Source: Methylohalobius sp964654415 (lineage in GTDB: Bacteria; Pseudomonadota; Gammaproteobacteria; Methylococcales; Methylothermaceae). Taken from it: a stretch of DNA of 64,000 nucleotides. Both the position numbers and the translations under genes were made by a program. How positions within the stretch are numbered: the first letter of the stretch is position 1; every line of letters starts with the position of its first letter. Under the pieces are notes generated by a model. The model made no database searches and had not been told where the DNA came from. It was given only the letters and a program-made list of their open reading frames with translations. The DNA lies in contig CAZZIP010000004.1 of assembly GCA_964654415.1 (NCBI GenBank), positions 168,810 through 232,809 on the forward strand, in the 5' to 3' direction. Of this stretch, positions 44,962-54,479 are shown piece by piece.

Positions 44962-45032
44962 CGTTCTTCCTAAGTTACACAAGCTCGCTTAAAAGTATAC
45001 GCCAAACGCCGCTCGCTGCGGCTGAAAAACTT

Positions 45033-45728
45033 TCAGCCCGGCACCGCTTCCAGGCAGGCGGGATCGTCGTTGCGCGGATTGTTAACTCGAGTGCCGATCT
45101 TCCAGGCGATCATCGCCTGCGCAGGATAAGGTTTCAACAAGGCGCGCAACGCCGCTGGATCATGCGTAGGATTGAGCCAGATCTCGTAATCGGCCGGATC
45201 GAGGATAACCGGCATCCGGTCATGGATAGGACGCACCAGCTCATTGGCGTCGGTCACCAGGATGGTGCACGACTCGACCGGCTCGCCTTCCACACCAGCG
45301 CGCGGCTCCCAACGCTCCCACAAACCGGCGAAAGCAAACAATTCGCCGTCCTTGAGCTGGATGTACCAAGGCTGCTTGAGCTTCGATCCAGGCCGGACCT
45401 GCCACTCATAAAACCCATCGGCCGGAATCAAGCAGCGCCGCTGGCGGAAAGCCGATCTGAAAGCGGGCTTTTCCGCTACCGTCTCGGCGCGGGCGTTGAT
45501 CGTACTGTACTCGGATCTGGCCTCTTTGGCCCAGTGCGGGATCAACCCCCAACGCAGCGGCACCAGTTCCCGTGCCCCATCCAAAGCGATCCGGACTGCC
45601 GCCACCTTTTGCGAAGGGGCAATATTGTACCGTTCGAACAGATTCTCCTGCGGCGTCAGGTCGCGGGTAATCTGGAATCGCTCGATGATCCTAGCCCGCG
45701 GCACGCGCAGAGTATAACGTCCACACAC
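45033..45728 (-). CDS. SRAP family protein (HMCES/YedK-like)
   Basis: SOS-response-associated protein, 231 residues, that in homologues crosslinks to abasic sites in single-stranded DNA through Cys2. The N-terminus is M-CGRYTLR, so Cys2 is in place. Further family motifs are RWGLIPHWAKEA, INARAETVAEKPAFRSAF, CLIPADGFYEW and HDRMPVIL. The start is GTG at 45728. It follows gcvPB by 3 bases, an unusual position in a glycine cleavage operon. Confidence 0.9.
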   Translation of the reverse strand: MCGRYTLRVPRARIIERFQITRDLTPQENLFERYNIAPSQKVAAVRIALDGARELVPLRWGLIPHWAKEARSEYSTINARAETVAEKPAFRSAFRQRRCLIPADGFYEWQVRPGSKLKQPWYIQLKDGELFAFAGLWERWEPRAGVEGEPVESCTILVTDANELVRPIHDRMPVILDPADYEIWLNPTHDPAALRALLKPYPAQAMIAWKIGTRVNNPRNDDPACLEAVPG

Positions 45729-45731
45729 GGT

Positions 45732-47207
45732 TTAAGGCTCTCCTTCTCCGCCTGCAGGCATCCACTTCAGGACCGGATGGCGGGCGGCTTGCACCTCGTC
45801 CGCCCGGCGGATGGGAGTCGTGGTCGGCGCCTGGTGTAACGCCTCTGGGTCTTCGGCCACGATTTTAGCCAGCGCATCGGCAAAGGCGTCCAAGGTCTCG
45901 CAGCTTTCAGTTTCTGTCGGCTCGATCATCAAAGCCTCGGGCACCGTCAGCGGGAAATACACCGTCGGCGCATGGAAGCCATAATCTAACAAGCGCTTGG
46001 CGATGTCCATGGCAGAGACCCCCCGCTCTCGCCGCAAACGCGCCGCCGAGGCAACGAACTCGTGCATGCAACGGTTCCCATAGGGGACATCCAGGATAGA
46101 TTTGATTTTATGGAGCAGATAGTTAGCGTGAAGCACGGCGTGCTCGGAAACCCGGCGTAGACCATCCGGGCCGAGTGTCCTGAGGTAACACCACGCCCTG
46201 ACCAGCACCCCGACATTGCCAAAGAAACTGCGTACGCGCCCGATCGAATCGGGCCTGTCCTCGTCCAGGAAATAGGTATCCCCGCACCGCCCCACTACCG
46301 GCACCGGCAGGTACGCGGCCAAATTTGCAGAAACACAGATCGGGCCGGCTCCCGGCCCCCCGCCTCCGTGAGGCGTGCTGAACGTCTTGTGGAGGTTGAA
46401 ATGCATCATGTCAACGCCGAAATCTCCCGGCCGGGTGACCCCCAAGATCGCATTCATGTTCGCCCCGTCGAGGTAGACCAACCCCCCGCACTCGTGGACT
46501 TGCCGCACGATCTCAAGGATCTGGGTCTCGAACAGGCCCAAAGTGTTGGGATTGGTGATCATCAGCACTGCGACTCGATCGTCGAGTTTGGCAGCGAGAT
46601 CCTCAAGATCAACACGCCCTTTGGAGTTACTCTTGATTTCGACTGGCTCAAAACCCGCCATCCGGGCGCTAGCTGGATTGGTGCCATGGGCGCTATCTGG
46701 AACCAGGACCTTGGTCCGCTGCTCGCCGAGTTTGCGGAAATGCGCTGCCGCCATGAGCAGTGCGGTCAGTTCGCCGTGGGCGCCGGCGGCAGGTTGGAGC
46801 GAGACGGCTGGAAGTCCCGAAATCTCGGCTAAAAACTGCTGCAATCCGTACAAAAGCTCCAGCATCCCCTGGACCGTCGCCTGTGGCTGATAAGGATGCA
46901 GCCCCGTCAATCCCGGCAAGCTGGCCAGCTTTTCATTGCGCTTGGGATTGTATTTCATCGTGCACGAGCCGAGCGGGTAATAATGGGTATCGACGGCCAT
47001 GTTGAGCGTCGCCAGATTGGTGTAATGGCGCACGACGTCCGCCTCGGCGAGTTCAGGCAGCGGCGGCGGCTCAGAGCACACCATCGCCGCCGGCAACAAA
47101 TCGCCTGCGCTTGCAGGAGCAGGGACATCGCAGGCCGGCCAGCGGACCGCCCGGCGACCGCGGCGCGATAATTCGAACAGCAGCGACAAGGCCTGGAGAT
47201 TACGCAT
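45732..47207 (-). CDS. gcvPB: Glycine dehydrogenase (decarboxylating) subunit 2
   Basis: C-terminal half of the split P-protein that decarboxylates glycine with PLP, 491 residues. The ATG at 47207 overlaps the gcvPA stop by 8 bases. The PLP-lysine lies in HFNLHKTFSTPHGGGGPGAG near residue 270, and AGAHGELTALLMAAAHF forms part of the cofactor site. Split gcvPA/gcvPB genes are the common form in Methylococcales and many thermophiles. Confidence 0.94.
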   Translation of the reverse strand: MRNLQALSLLFELSRRGRRAVRWPACDVPAPASAGDLLPAAMVCSEPPPLPELAEADVVRHYTNLATLNMAVDTHYYPLGSCTMKYNPKRNEKLASLPGLTGLHPYQPQATVQGMLELLYGLQQFLAEISGLPAVSLQPAAGAHGELTALLMAAAHFRKLGEQRTKVLVPDSAHGTNPASARMAGFEPVEIKSNSKGRVDLEDLAAKLDDRVAVLMITNPNTLGLFETQILEIVRQVHECGGLVYLDGANMNAILGVTRPGDFGVDMMHFNLHKTFSTPHGGGGPGAGPICVSANLAAYLPVPVVGRCGDTYFLDEDRPDSIGRVRSFFGNVGVLVRAWCYLRTLGPDGLRRVSEHAVLHANYLLHKIKSILDVPYGNRCMHEFVASAARLRRERGVSAMDIAKRLLDYGFHAPTVYFPLTVPEALMIEPTETESCETLDAFADALAKIVAEDPEALHQAPTTTPIRRADEVQAARHPVLKWMPAGGEGEP

Positions 47208-48567
47208 CTTCGCCCTTTGCAGCTTCGCTTGCGCGCTCAAGGCAAGCGACCAGCGCGTCTATCTCGGCGCGCGTGCGGCGTTCGGTCACCGCAACCAGAA
47301 AACAATCGTCCAGCTCAGGATACCACCGCCTTAAGGGGACACCAGCGAAGAACCCCTCTTGTTCCGCGGCGGTCAAGAGCGCCCCGACCTCACGCTGGCG
47401 GTCGCGCACGACAAACTCCTTGAAAAAAGGCTGTCTGAAGGCCAATTCCAGCCGCTCGATGGAAGCCAGGCGCTCGGCAGCATAGTGCGCCTTGCGCAAG
47501 CATAAGTCGGCAACTTCGGCGAGCCCATGAGGACCGAGCAAAGCTAGGTAAATGCTTGCCCTCAGTGCCATCAGCCCCTGGTTGGTACAGATGTTGCTAG
47601 TCGCTTTGGCGCGGCGGATGTGTTGCTCGCGGGTCTGCAGCGTGAGCACGAAGCAGCGACGCCCGTCGCGGTCCTGGGTCTGACCGACCAGACGCCCCGG
47701 CAGGCGCCGCACGAATTCCTGCCGACACGCCAGGATTCCCAGGTACGGCCCGCCATAGCTCATCGGGATACCCAATGCCTGGCCTTCGGCCACCGCTATG
47801 TCTGCCCCTAACTCCCCAGGCCCTTTCAACCGCCCCAGGCTGATCGGATCGAAGACTTGGATCAAAAGGGCGCCGGCCGCGTGGGCGATCTCGGCGGCTG
47901 CAGCGACATCCTCCAGCATGCCGAAGAAATTTGGATGCTGCACTACCACGCAAGCGACTTGATCGTCGATTACCTCGCCCAAGCGGTCGAACGACACTCC
48001 GTCTGGCGCAGGCAGGGTTACGATCTCTACTCCCAAGTTGGCCAGATAGGTAGCGATGATCTGGCGGTACTGGGGATTGAGCGCTGCGCCGACGATCACT
48101 TTCGAGCGCTTGGGCACAACCGACAGCGCCATCAGCACCGCCTCAGCGGTCGCCGACCCGCCGTCGTAGAGGCTGGCATTGGAGACCTCCATCCCGGTGA
48201 GCTGGCAGATCAGCGTCTGATATTCGAACATCGCCTGGAGATTGCCCTGAGCCACCTCTGCCTGGTACGGCGTATAGGACGAAAGGAATTCGCCGCGGGC
48301 AGCCAGCGCGTCGACCACCGCGGGAATGAAATGGTCGTAGCTGCCGCCGCCGAGGAAACAGACATGGCTTTCCACCGAGCGGTTGCGCGCGAGGAGGCGG
48401 CCGAGGTGATCGGCAAGCTCCATCTCGCTTAAGCCAGGCGGCAGATCAAGCGGCAGGTCGCGCCGGATGGCTGCGGGAATATCCTCAAACAACACGGCAA
48501 TCTCTGAGACGCCAATCGCCTCTAGCATTCGCCGGGTATCTTCGGGGGTATCGAACAGGTAGGCCAT
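47200..48567 (-). CDS. gcvPA: Glycine dehydrogenase (decarboxylating) subunit 1
   Basis: N-terminal half of the split glycine decarboxylase, 455 residues. The ATG at 48567 is preceded by AGGAG and gives MAYLFDTPEDTRRML. Family motifs include FLGGGSYDHFIPAVVDAL, TPYQAEVAQGNLQAMFEYQT and MSYGGPYLG near residue 265. It forms the enzyme with gcvPB and works with GcvH and GcvT, making 5,10-methylene-tetrahydrofolate, NADH (through lipoamide dehydrogenase, not in the window), CO2 and ammonia. Confidence 0.94.
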   Translation of the reverse strand: MAYLFDTPEDTRRMLEAIGVSEIAVLFEDIPAAIRRDLPLDLPPGLSEMELADHLGRLLARNRSVESHVCFLGGGSYDHFIPAVVDALAARGEFLSSYTPYQAEVAQGNLQAMFEYQTLICQLTGMEVSNASLYDGGSATAEAVLMALSVVPKRSKVIVGAALNPQYRQIIATYLANLGVEIVTLPAPDGVSFDRLGEVIDDQVACVVVQHPNFFGMLEDVAAAAEIAHAAGALLIQVFDPISLGRLKGPGELGADIAVAEGQALGIPMSYGGPYLGILACRQEFVRRLPGRLVGQTQDRDGRRCFVLTLQTREQHIRRAKATSNICTNQGLMALRASIYLALLGPHGLAEVADLCLRKAHYAAERLASIERLELAFRQPFFKEFVVRDRQREVGALLTAAEQEGFFAGVPLRRWYPELDDCFLVAVTERRTRAEIDALVACLERASEAAKGEDA

Positions 48568-48580
48568 CAGGACTCCTGGC

Positions 48581-48973
48581 TTACTCCCCGGTGCACCGCT
48601 TGCGGTAGGCAGCATAGTCCAGCAAGCGATCAAGCGAGGCCTCGTCGGTGACCCTGACTTTGATCAGCCATCCCTCACCGTAAGGGTCGCGAGAGAGCCT
48701 ATCTAAATCCTCTGGTAAGGCTGAATTGACCTCGACGACCTCGCCGGTCACCGGACTGTATAACGAACTGACTGCCTTGACCGATTCGATTTCACCGAAT
48801 TCCTTCCCTGCGCTGACCCGATCGCCGACTTTGGGCAGATCGATGTAGACGAGATCGGTCAATTGCTCGACCGCAAATGCCGTGATTCCAACCGTTGCGA
48901 TCGGCTCGCCCGTCGAGCGGTCAAGATAAACCCACTCGTGAGTGTCCGTGTACTTGAGCGTTTCTGGTTTCAC
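48581..48973 (-). CDS. gcvH: Glycine cleavage system H protein
   Basis: Lipoyl carrier protein, 130 residues. The lipoylated lysine is Lys66 in EIESVKAVSSLYSPV; the N-terminal YTDTHEWV is the family start. It shuttles the aminomethyl group between the P-protein and GcvT. It is 13 bases upstream of gcvPA. Confidence 0.95.
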   Translation of the reverse strand: MKPETLKYTDTHEWVYLDRSTGEPIATVGITAFAVEQLTDLVYIDLPKVGDRVSAGKEFGEIESVKAVSSLYSPVTGEVVEVNSALPEDLDRLSRDPYGEGWLIKVRVTDEASLDRLLDYAAYRKRCTGE

Positions 48974-49058
48974 CGTTTTTCCTCGCTTATTAGTTTAACC
49001 CCTCTGGTCCTGAAGGATGAATGGAGCTTTATTCTTAGCATTCCTTCCTTATTTGGCT

Positions 49059-50177
49059 TTATCGACTTTCCTTGGGCCGCCGGTAAAACGGCAGGGGAAC
49101 GATGCAGCCGGAGACCTCATGCCCGCGCACCTCTACCTGCACTTGGGTGCCTACTTGGGCGGCCTGCGGCTTGACGTATCCCATCGCGATCGGTACCGCC
49201 AAGGTCGGCGAATACGCCCCGCTGGTCACTTCCCCGACGCCATATCCGCCGACTAGGACTCGATCGTGCTGGCGGGCCACTCGCCGGCCTTCCAGCTTGA
49301 TTCCCACCCGATGCGGCAGGCAGGGGTCTTGAAAGGCCTGAGCAATCGCCTCGCGGCCGATGAATTCATGCTCTTCGAGGTCGATCGCGAACTCAAGCCC
49401 GGTTTGAGCCGCGTTGATCGCTTCAGAAAGCTCGTGGCCATACAGCGGAAGCGCAGCTTCCAGCCGCAGTGTGTCGCGCGCGCCTAGGCCGACTGGCCGT
49501 CCTCCGAGCGGCTCGGTCAAAGCCACAAGCTCCTGCCACAACGGCAGTGCCGCCGCAGCCTGAACGATCAGCTCGCAGCCATCCTCTCCCGTGTAGCCGG
49601 TGCGGCTGAGGATCGCCTCGGTCCCGGCGATCCTCGTCACTACCCCAGTGTAGCGGCCCAACCGGCGCGGGTCGCTGCCACACAGCGGTGCCAACGCGTC
49701 CAACGCCTTCGGACCTTGAACCGCGATCATCGCGGTCGCCAGCGTTCGGTCCTCGGCGCCAAATCGGCCAAGCTGCGGCGCTTGCTGCTGAAGCCAGTCC
49801 CATATCTTCAGGCGATTGATCGCGTTGACCACCATCAGCGCAAACGGTCCGCGCTCGGACCGGAGATGATACACCAATACGTCGTCGAGGACCCCGCCGC
49901 GCTGGTCGGTCAGCAGGGTATAACGGATTCGTCCCAGCGGCAGGTCGGCGACGCGCCGCGTCGTGAGCCGATCGAGAATGGCAAGCGCGCGGGGATCGGC
50001 AAAGTAGAATCGGCCCATGTGGGAGATGTCGAACAGGCCCACCGCGCCTCGCGTTGCGTGGTGCTCTTCAATGATTGACCGATACTGGAGCGGCATCCAC
50101 CAGCCGGCGAAGGCTATCATTCGGCCGCCATGCTGGCGGTGCCACGAACTTAAGGGAGTATCGAGTAAAGCTGTCAT
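49059..50177 (-). CDS. gcvT: Aminomethyltransferase (glycine cleavage T protein)
   Basis: Transfers the aminomethyl carbon from H protein to tetrahydrofolate, 372 residues. Motifs: AGWWMPLQYRSIIEEH, GAVGLFDISHMGRF at the N-terminus, and SRTGYTGEDGCELIVQA, part of the folate-binding domain. An 85-base gap separates it from gcvH. Its ATG overlaps the upstream membrane-protein stop (ATGA), so that gene is part of the operon. Confidence 0.93.
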   Translation of the reverse strand: MTALLDTPLSSWHRQHGGRMIAFAGWWMPLQYRSIIEEHHATRGAVGLFDISHMGRFYFADPRALAILDRLTTRRVADLPLGRIRYTLLTDQRGGVLDDVLVYHLRSERGPFALMVVNAINRLKIWDWLQQQAPQLGRFGAEDRTLATAMIAVQGPKALDALAPLCGSDPRRLGRYTGVVTRIAGTEAILSRTGYTGEDGCELIVQAAAALPLWQELVALTEPLGGRPVGLGARDTLRLEAALPLYGHELSEAINAAQTGLEFAIDLEEHEFIGREAIAQAFQDPCLPHRVGIKLEGRRVARQHDRVLVGGYGVGEVTSGAYSPTLAVPIAMGYVKPQAAQVGTQVQVEVRGHEVSGCIVPLPFYRRPKESR

Positions 50178-50557
50178 CTTAAGGCCATCTTTGCTTTATC
50201 GCCGAGATAGATTTTTTCCACCCATGCCTTGAACCACTTTGGCCGCGCGATGACAACGTACAAACCGATGGCACCCGTCACCGGCACCGGGGCAACGTCC
50301 AGTAGGAGCAGAATCAGCAGCCAAACCAGGGCATTGATTCGAGCCAGGTTCGATGTAGCACAGTTGGCAGGAACATCTAAAGGCCGACATGCTTGCCCAC
50401 CCAAATCCCGATAAAGATTTTGCACGCCGAGATAAAACCAGCGCGGCCTTGCGATCACAACGAACAGACCGATCAGACAAGTCAGCGAAAGCGGACCAAA
50501 CCCGATCAAGGCAAGCACGATCATCACCAGCAAGCATTTTATCTGAGTGTCGTTCAT
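50174..50557 (-). CDS. Small membrane protein with internal duplication, upstream of gcvT
   Basis: A 127-residue protein of unknown function. The ATG at 50557 begins MNDTQIKCLLVMIVLALIG. Two similar halves are visible, each of a hydrophobic helix followed by a WF/Y segment: LIGLFVVIARPRWFYLGVQ near residues 25-43 and AIGLYVVIARPKWFKAWVE near 98-116. It is co-translated with gcvT (50174-50177 overlap) and would be the first gene of the glycine cleavage operon. Two to four membrane helices are expected. I do not recognise the family. Confidence 0.65.
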   Translation of the reverse strand: MNDTQIKCLLVMIVLALIGFGPLSLTCLIGLFVVIARPRWFYLGVQNLYRDLGGQACRPLDVPANCATSNLARINALVWLLILLLLDVAPVPVTGAIGLYVVIARPKWFKAWVEKIYLGDKAKMALR

Positions 50558-50689
50558 CGCAAGCCGGTTGAGCCCCTTTAATCGAAGCTGAAAAATACCC
50601 CTGACGGCCGAACAAATCACTTAAAACCCGTTGGCAAACGGCTTGAATCTTATTGTCTCACGCTTCCCCAAAATAGGCTCTCTCAATTC

Positions 50690-50703
50690 GCATAAAATTA
50701 TGC
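50690..50703. promoter_or_regulatory. 14-base palindrome upstream of rpoN
   Basis: GCATAAAATTATGC is a perfect palindrome 64 bases before the rpoN ATG in the divergent gap with the gcv operon. It could be an operator or part of a promoter; AT-rich palindromes of this size also occur by chance. Confidence 0.3.
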
Positions 50704-50767
50704 TAGTTTTATCGAATCATTGAATCCGCCTTGAGTTTTAAGTGCATCGCACAATTTGTTGTAGATT

Positions 50768-52201
50768 ATGAAGCAAAGCCTCCAGTTACGCCTAGGCCAA
50801 CAACTCACGATGACGCCGCAGCTACAGCAGGCGATCCGCTTGCTTCAGCTGTCCTCCATCGAACTCAAGCAAGAAATCCAAGAAGCTTTGGAATCCAACT
50901 TCATGCTCGAACTGGCGGACGAGGGACGATCGGTTCCAGCTGCAGAACACGCGGTTACCTCTGATGCAGAGGAGCAAGTGGCTCCCGACTCCGAAACCAT
51001 TCCCGAGGAACTCCCTCTGGACGTGGCCTGGGAGGACGTCTACGACAACGTTTACTCCACCTTGGGGCCAGACGAGGCAGATAGCGATTTCCTGCTTTCC
51101 CGAAGTGCACCGCAGGGCTTGCACGAGCATTTGCAATGGCAACTGGAACTGTCCCACTTCAGTGAACGCGACGCGACTATCGCCACCGCGATCATCGATG
51201 CCATCAACCCAGACGGCTATCTGGAAGTCTCGGTAGAAGAATTACACCAGGACTTGACTCAGCAATTGCCGGACCTTGAGCTCGCGGAAGTGCAGGCGGT
51301 ATTGCACCAGGTCCAAAATTTCGATCCCCCAGGGGTTGCGGCCACAAGCTTAGGGGAATGTCTGGCGATCCAGTTGCGCCAGTTGCCAGAGACTACGCCG
51401 TGGCGGGAAGAGGCCCTGCGCGTCGTCACCGAGTACTTGGGCGACTTGAGCAAGCAAAACGCGGCCGCGCTAAAAACTGCCTTGGGTCTGGACGATCAGG
51501 GAATAGAACAGGTGATGGCACTCATCCGCACCTTAAATCCCCGCCCAGGAATCGCCTTTGACCGCGAAGAAACTCAGTACATCATCCCAGACGTCTTCGT
51601 AGCCAAAAAAAATGGCCGCTTCGAGGTCTCCCTCAACCCGGAAATCGCTCCCAAACTGCGCATCAATCCGTTTTATTCCAGCTTGGTCAAACGCGCCGAT
51701 CGTAGCGAAGACAACCTCAGCATGAAGTCACATCTGCAAGAGGCACGTTGGTTCCTGCGCAGCCTCCAGAGCCGCAATGCAACCCTCCTGAAAGTGGCCC
51801 AGTGTATCGTCCAAAAACAACAGGCCTTTTTCGAGCACGGCGAGATCGCCATGAAACCGATGATCCTCAAGGATGTGGCAGAAGAACTGAACATGCACGA
51901 ATCCACTATCTCCCGAGTAACCACCAACAAGTATATGCATACCCCGCGCGGCATCTATGAATTCAAATATTTTTTCTCCAGCCACGTCTCTACCCAGACC
52001 GGAGGCTGCTGCTCGGCCACGGCCATCAAAGCTTTCATCAAAGAACTGATCGAGCACGAGAATCCTGCCAGACCTTTGAGTGACTTGAAGCTCGCTGAAC
52101 TCATCCAGGCCAAGGGCATCAATGTCGCCCGCCGCACCGTGGCTAAATACCGCGAGGCGATGCATATCCCCCCTTCCAGTGAACGCAGGCGCTTGTTGTA
52201 A
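50768..52201 (+). CDS. rpoN: RNA polymerase sigma-54 factor
   Basis: Alternative sigma factor that needs enhancer-binding activators such as PilR; 477 residues. The glutamine-rich region I starts MKQSLQLRLGQQLTMTPQLQQAIRLLQLS, an acidic region II follows, and the RpoN box ARRTVAKYREA, which reads the -24 element, lies near residue 457. The stop overlaps the start of rapZ by one base (TAATG), supporting co-translation. Confidence 0.95.
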   Translation: MKQSLQLRLGQQLTMTPQLQQAIRLLQLSSIELKQEIQEALESNFMLELADEGRSVPAAEHAVTSDAEEQVAPDSETIPEELPLDVAWEDVYDNVYSTLGPDEADSDFLLSRSAPQGLHEHLQWQLELSHFSERDATIATAIIDAINPDGYLEVSVEELHQDLTQQLPDLELAEVQAVLHQVQNFDPPGVAATSLGECLAIQLRQLPETTPWREEALRVVTEYLGDLSKQNAAALKTALGLDDQGIEQVMALIRTLNPRPGIAFDREETQYIIPDVFVAKKNGRFEVSLNPEIAPKLRINPFYSSLVKRADRSEDNLSMKSHLQEARWFLRSLQSRNATLLKVAQCIVQKQQAFFEHGEIAMKPMILKDVAEELNMHESTISRVTTNKYMHTPRGIYEFKYFFSSHVSTQTGGCCSATAIKAFIKELIEHENPARPLSDLKLAELIQAKGINVARRTVAKYREAMHIPPSSERRRLL

Positions 52202-53043
52202 TGTGGCTGGTCATCGTCAGTGGTCTGTCCGGATCCGGCAAGAGCATCGCCTTAAGCACCCTGGAAGACTGCGGTTATTATTGCATTGACAATCTGCCGG
52301 TACGCCTGATCGAAGCGTTTGTGCGCGATGCGAACCGAAACCAGGGCAAAACCGCCATCAGCATCGACTGCCGCAACCTGGCAGGCGATGTCAATCTGTT
52401 CGGTGAAGCCTTAAACACCTTGAAACAATTCGCCATCCCCTACCGGATTCTATACCTGATCGCCGATCCCCAAACTCTCATCAACCGCTACAGCGAAACC
52501 CGGCGCAAACACCCGTTGAGCCATAGCACCGGGTTGCCGCTCGCCGATGCCATCGAACGCGAGCGCAGCTTATTGGAACCCATCGCTGCCTGCGCCGATC
52601 TGATCATCGACACCACCCACACCAATATTCATCAGCTGCGTGAACTGGTGCTCAAACGCTTAGGAGAAGACAACCGCCAACTGGCGTTGTGTTTCACCTC
52701 CTTCGGCTTCAAGCACGGTCTACCTCTAGACGCCGATTTTGTCTTCGACGCAAGATGTCTCCCCAACCCCCATTGGGAACCTGAGCTTCGCCCCCTCACC
52801 GGCCGCGACCCGCAAGTGGCCGGCTACCTGCAGAATCTGCCCGAGACGACCCAATTTTTGACTCAGATTGAAACCTTCCTCAAAACTTGGCTGCCGCGCT
52901 TTAGCGCTCAGAACCGCAGTTACTTGACCATCGCTATCGGCTGCACGGGAGGTCGGCACCGCTCGGTATATTTGGCGGAGAAACTCGGTCAGGTGTTTTC
53001 TGGTCTTTATTCAGTAGTGGTTCGCCACCGCGAACTCGCCTAA
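52201..53043 (+). CDS. rapZ: RNase adapter protein RapZ
   Basis: Nucleotide-binding adapter, 280 residues, that in E. coli directs RNase E to the small RNA GlmZ. Walker A GLSGSGKS is at residues 8-15, DCRNLAG near 59, and the C-terminal signature IGCTGGRHRSVYLAEKL is in place. The rpoN-rapZ neighbourhood is standard in gammaproteobacteria. Confidence 0.93.
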   Translation: MWLVIVSGLSGSGKSIALSTLEDCGYYCIDNLPVRLIEAFVRDANRNQGKTAISIDCRNLAGDVNLFGEALNTLKQFAIPYRILYLIADPQTLINRYSETRRKHPLSHSTGLPLADAIERERSLLEPIAACADLIIDTTHTNIHQLRELVLKRLGEDNRQLALCFTSFGFKHGLPLDADFVFDARCLPNPHWEPELRPLTGRDPQVAGYLQNLPETTQFLTQIETFLKTWLPRFSAQNRSYLTIAIGCTGGRHRSVYLAEKLGQVFSGLYSVVVRHRELA

Positions 53044-53056
53044 GATGAGGTAAAAT

Positions 53057-54118
<1,062 letters not shown>

Positions 54119-54131
54119 CGGGAAACAAGCG

Positions 54132-54479
54132 ATGACCACCATCTTTGAGAAGATCATCCAGGGCGAATTACCCGCCGACATCGTCTACCGCGACGAGCAG
54201 GTGACCGCCTTCCGCGATATCCGCCCGGCCGCCCCGACCCATATTCTGATCGTACCTAACCGGGCGATCCCGACCGTCAACGACGTTCAGCCCGAGGACG
54301 AGCCGTTGCTCGGTCACATGATCTACGTCGCCAAACTCCTGGCCGAACGGGAAGGCATCGCCCAAGACGGCTACCGGCTGATCATCAACTGCAACCGCAA
54401 CGGCGGCCAGGAGGTCTTTCACCTCCACCTCCACCTGATCGGCGGCAGACCCTTAGGACCGATGGTGGTGCGTAAGTAA
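54132..54479 (+). CDS. HIT family protein (HinT-like)
   Basis: Histidine-triad nucleotide hydrolase, 115 residues. The triad HLHLHLIGG lies at residues ~98-106, and the N-terminus MTTIFEKIIQGELPADIVY is characteristic of the HinT branch, which hydrolyses AMP-lysine and other nucleoside phosphoramidates. It is convergent with purH, with no gap. Confidence 0.9.
   Translation: MTTIFEKIIQGELPADIVYRDEQVTAFRDIRPAAPTHILIVPNRAIPTVNDVQPEDEPLLGHMIYVAKLLAEREGIAQDGYRLIINCNRNGGQEVFHLHLHLIGGRPLGPMVVRK

Noticed and set aside
48974..49058. Glycine riboswitch in front of gcv genes
   Set aside because: The 85-base gcvT-gcvH gap and the region upstream of 50557 show no aptamer-like conserved arrangement that I can recognise.
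50628..50641. Terminator CCGTT-GGCA-AACGG followed by GTTTT on the minus strand
   Set aside because: The stem has only 5 pairs and it lies upstream of, not after, the minus-strand gcv operon; an attenuator is possible but unsupported.
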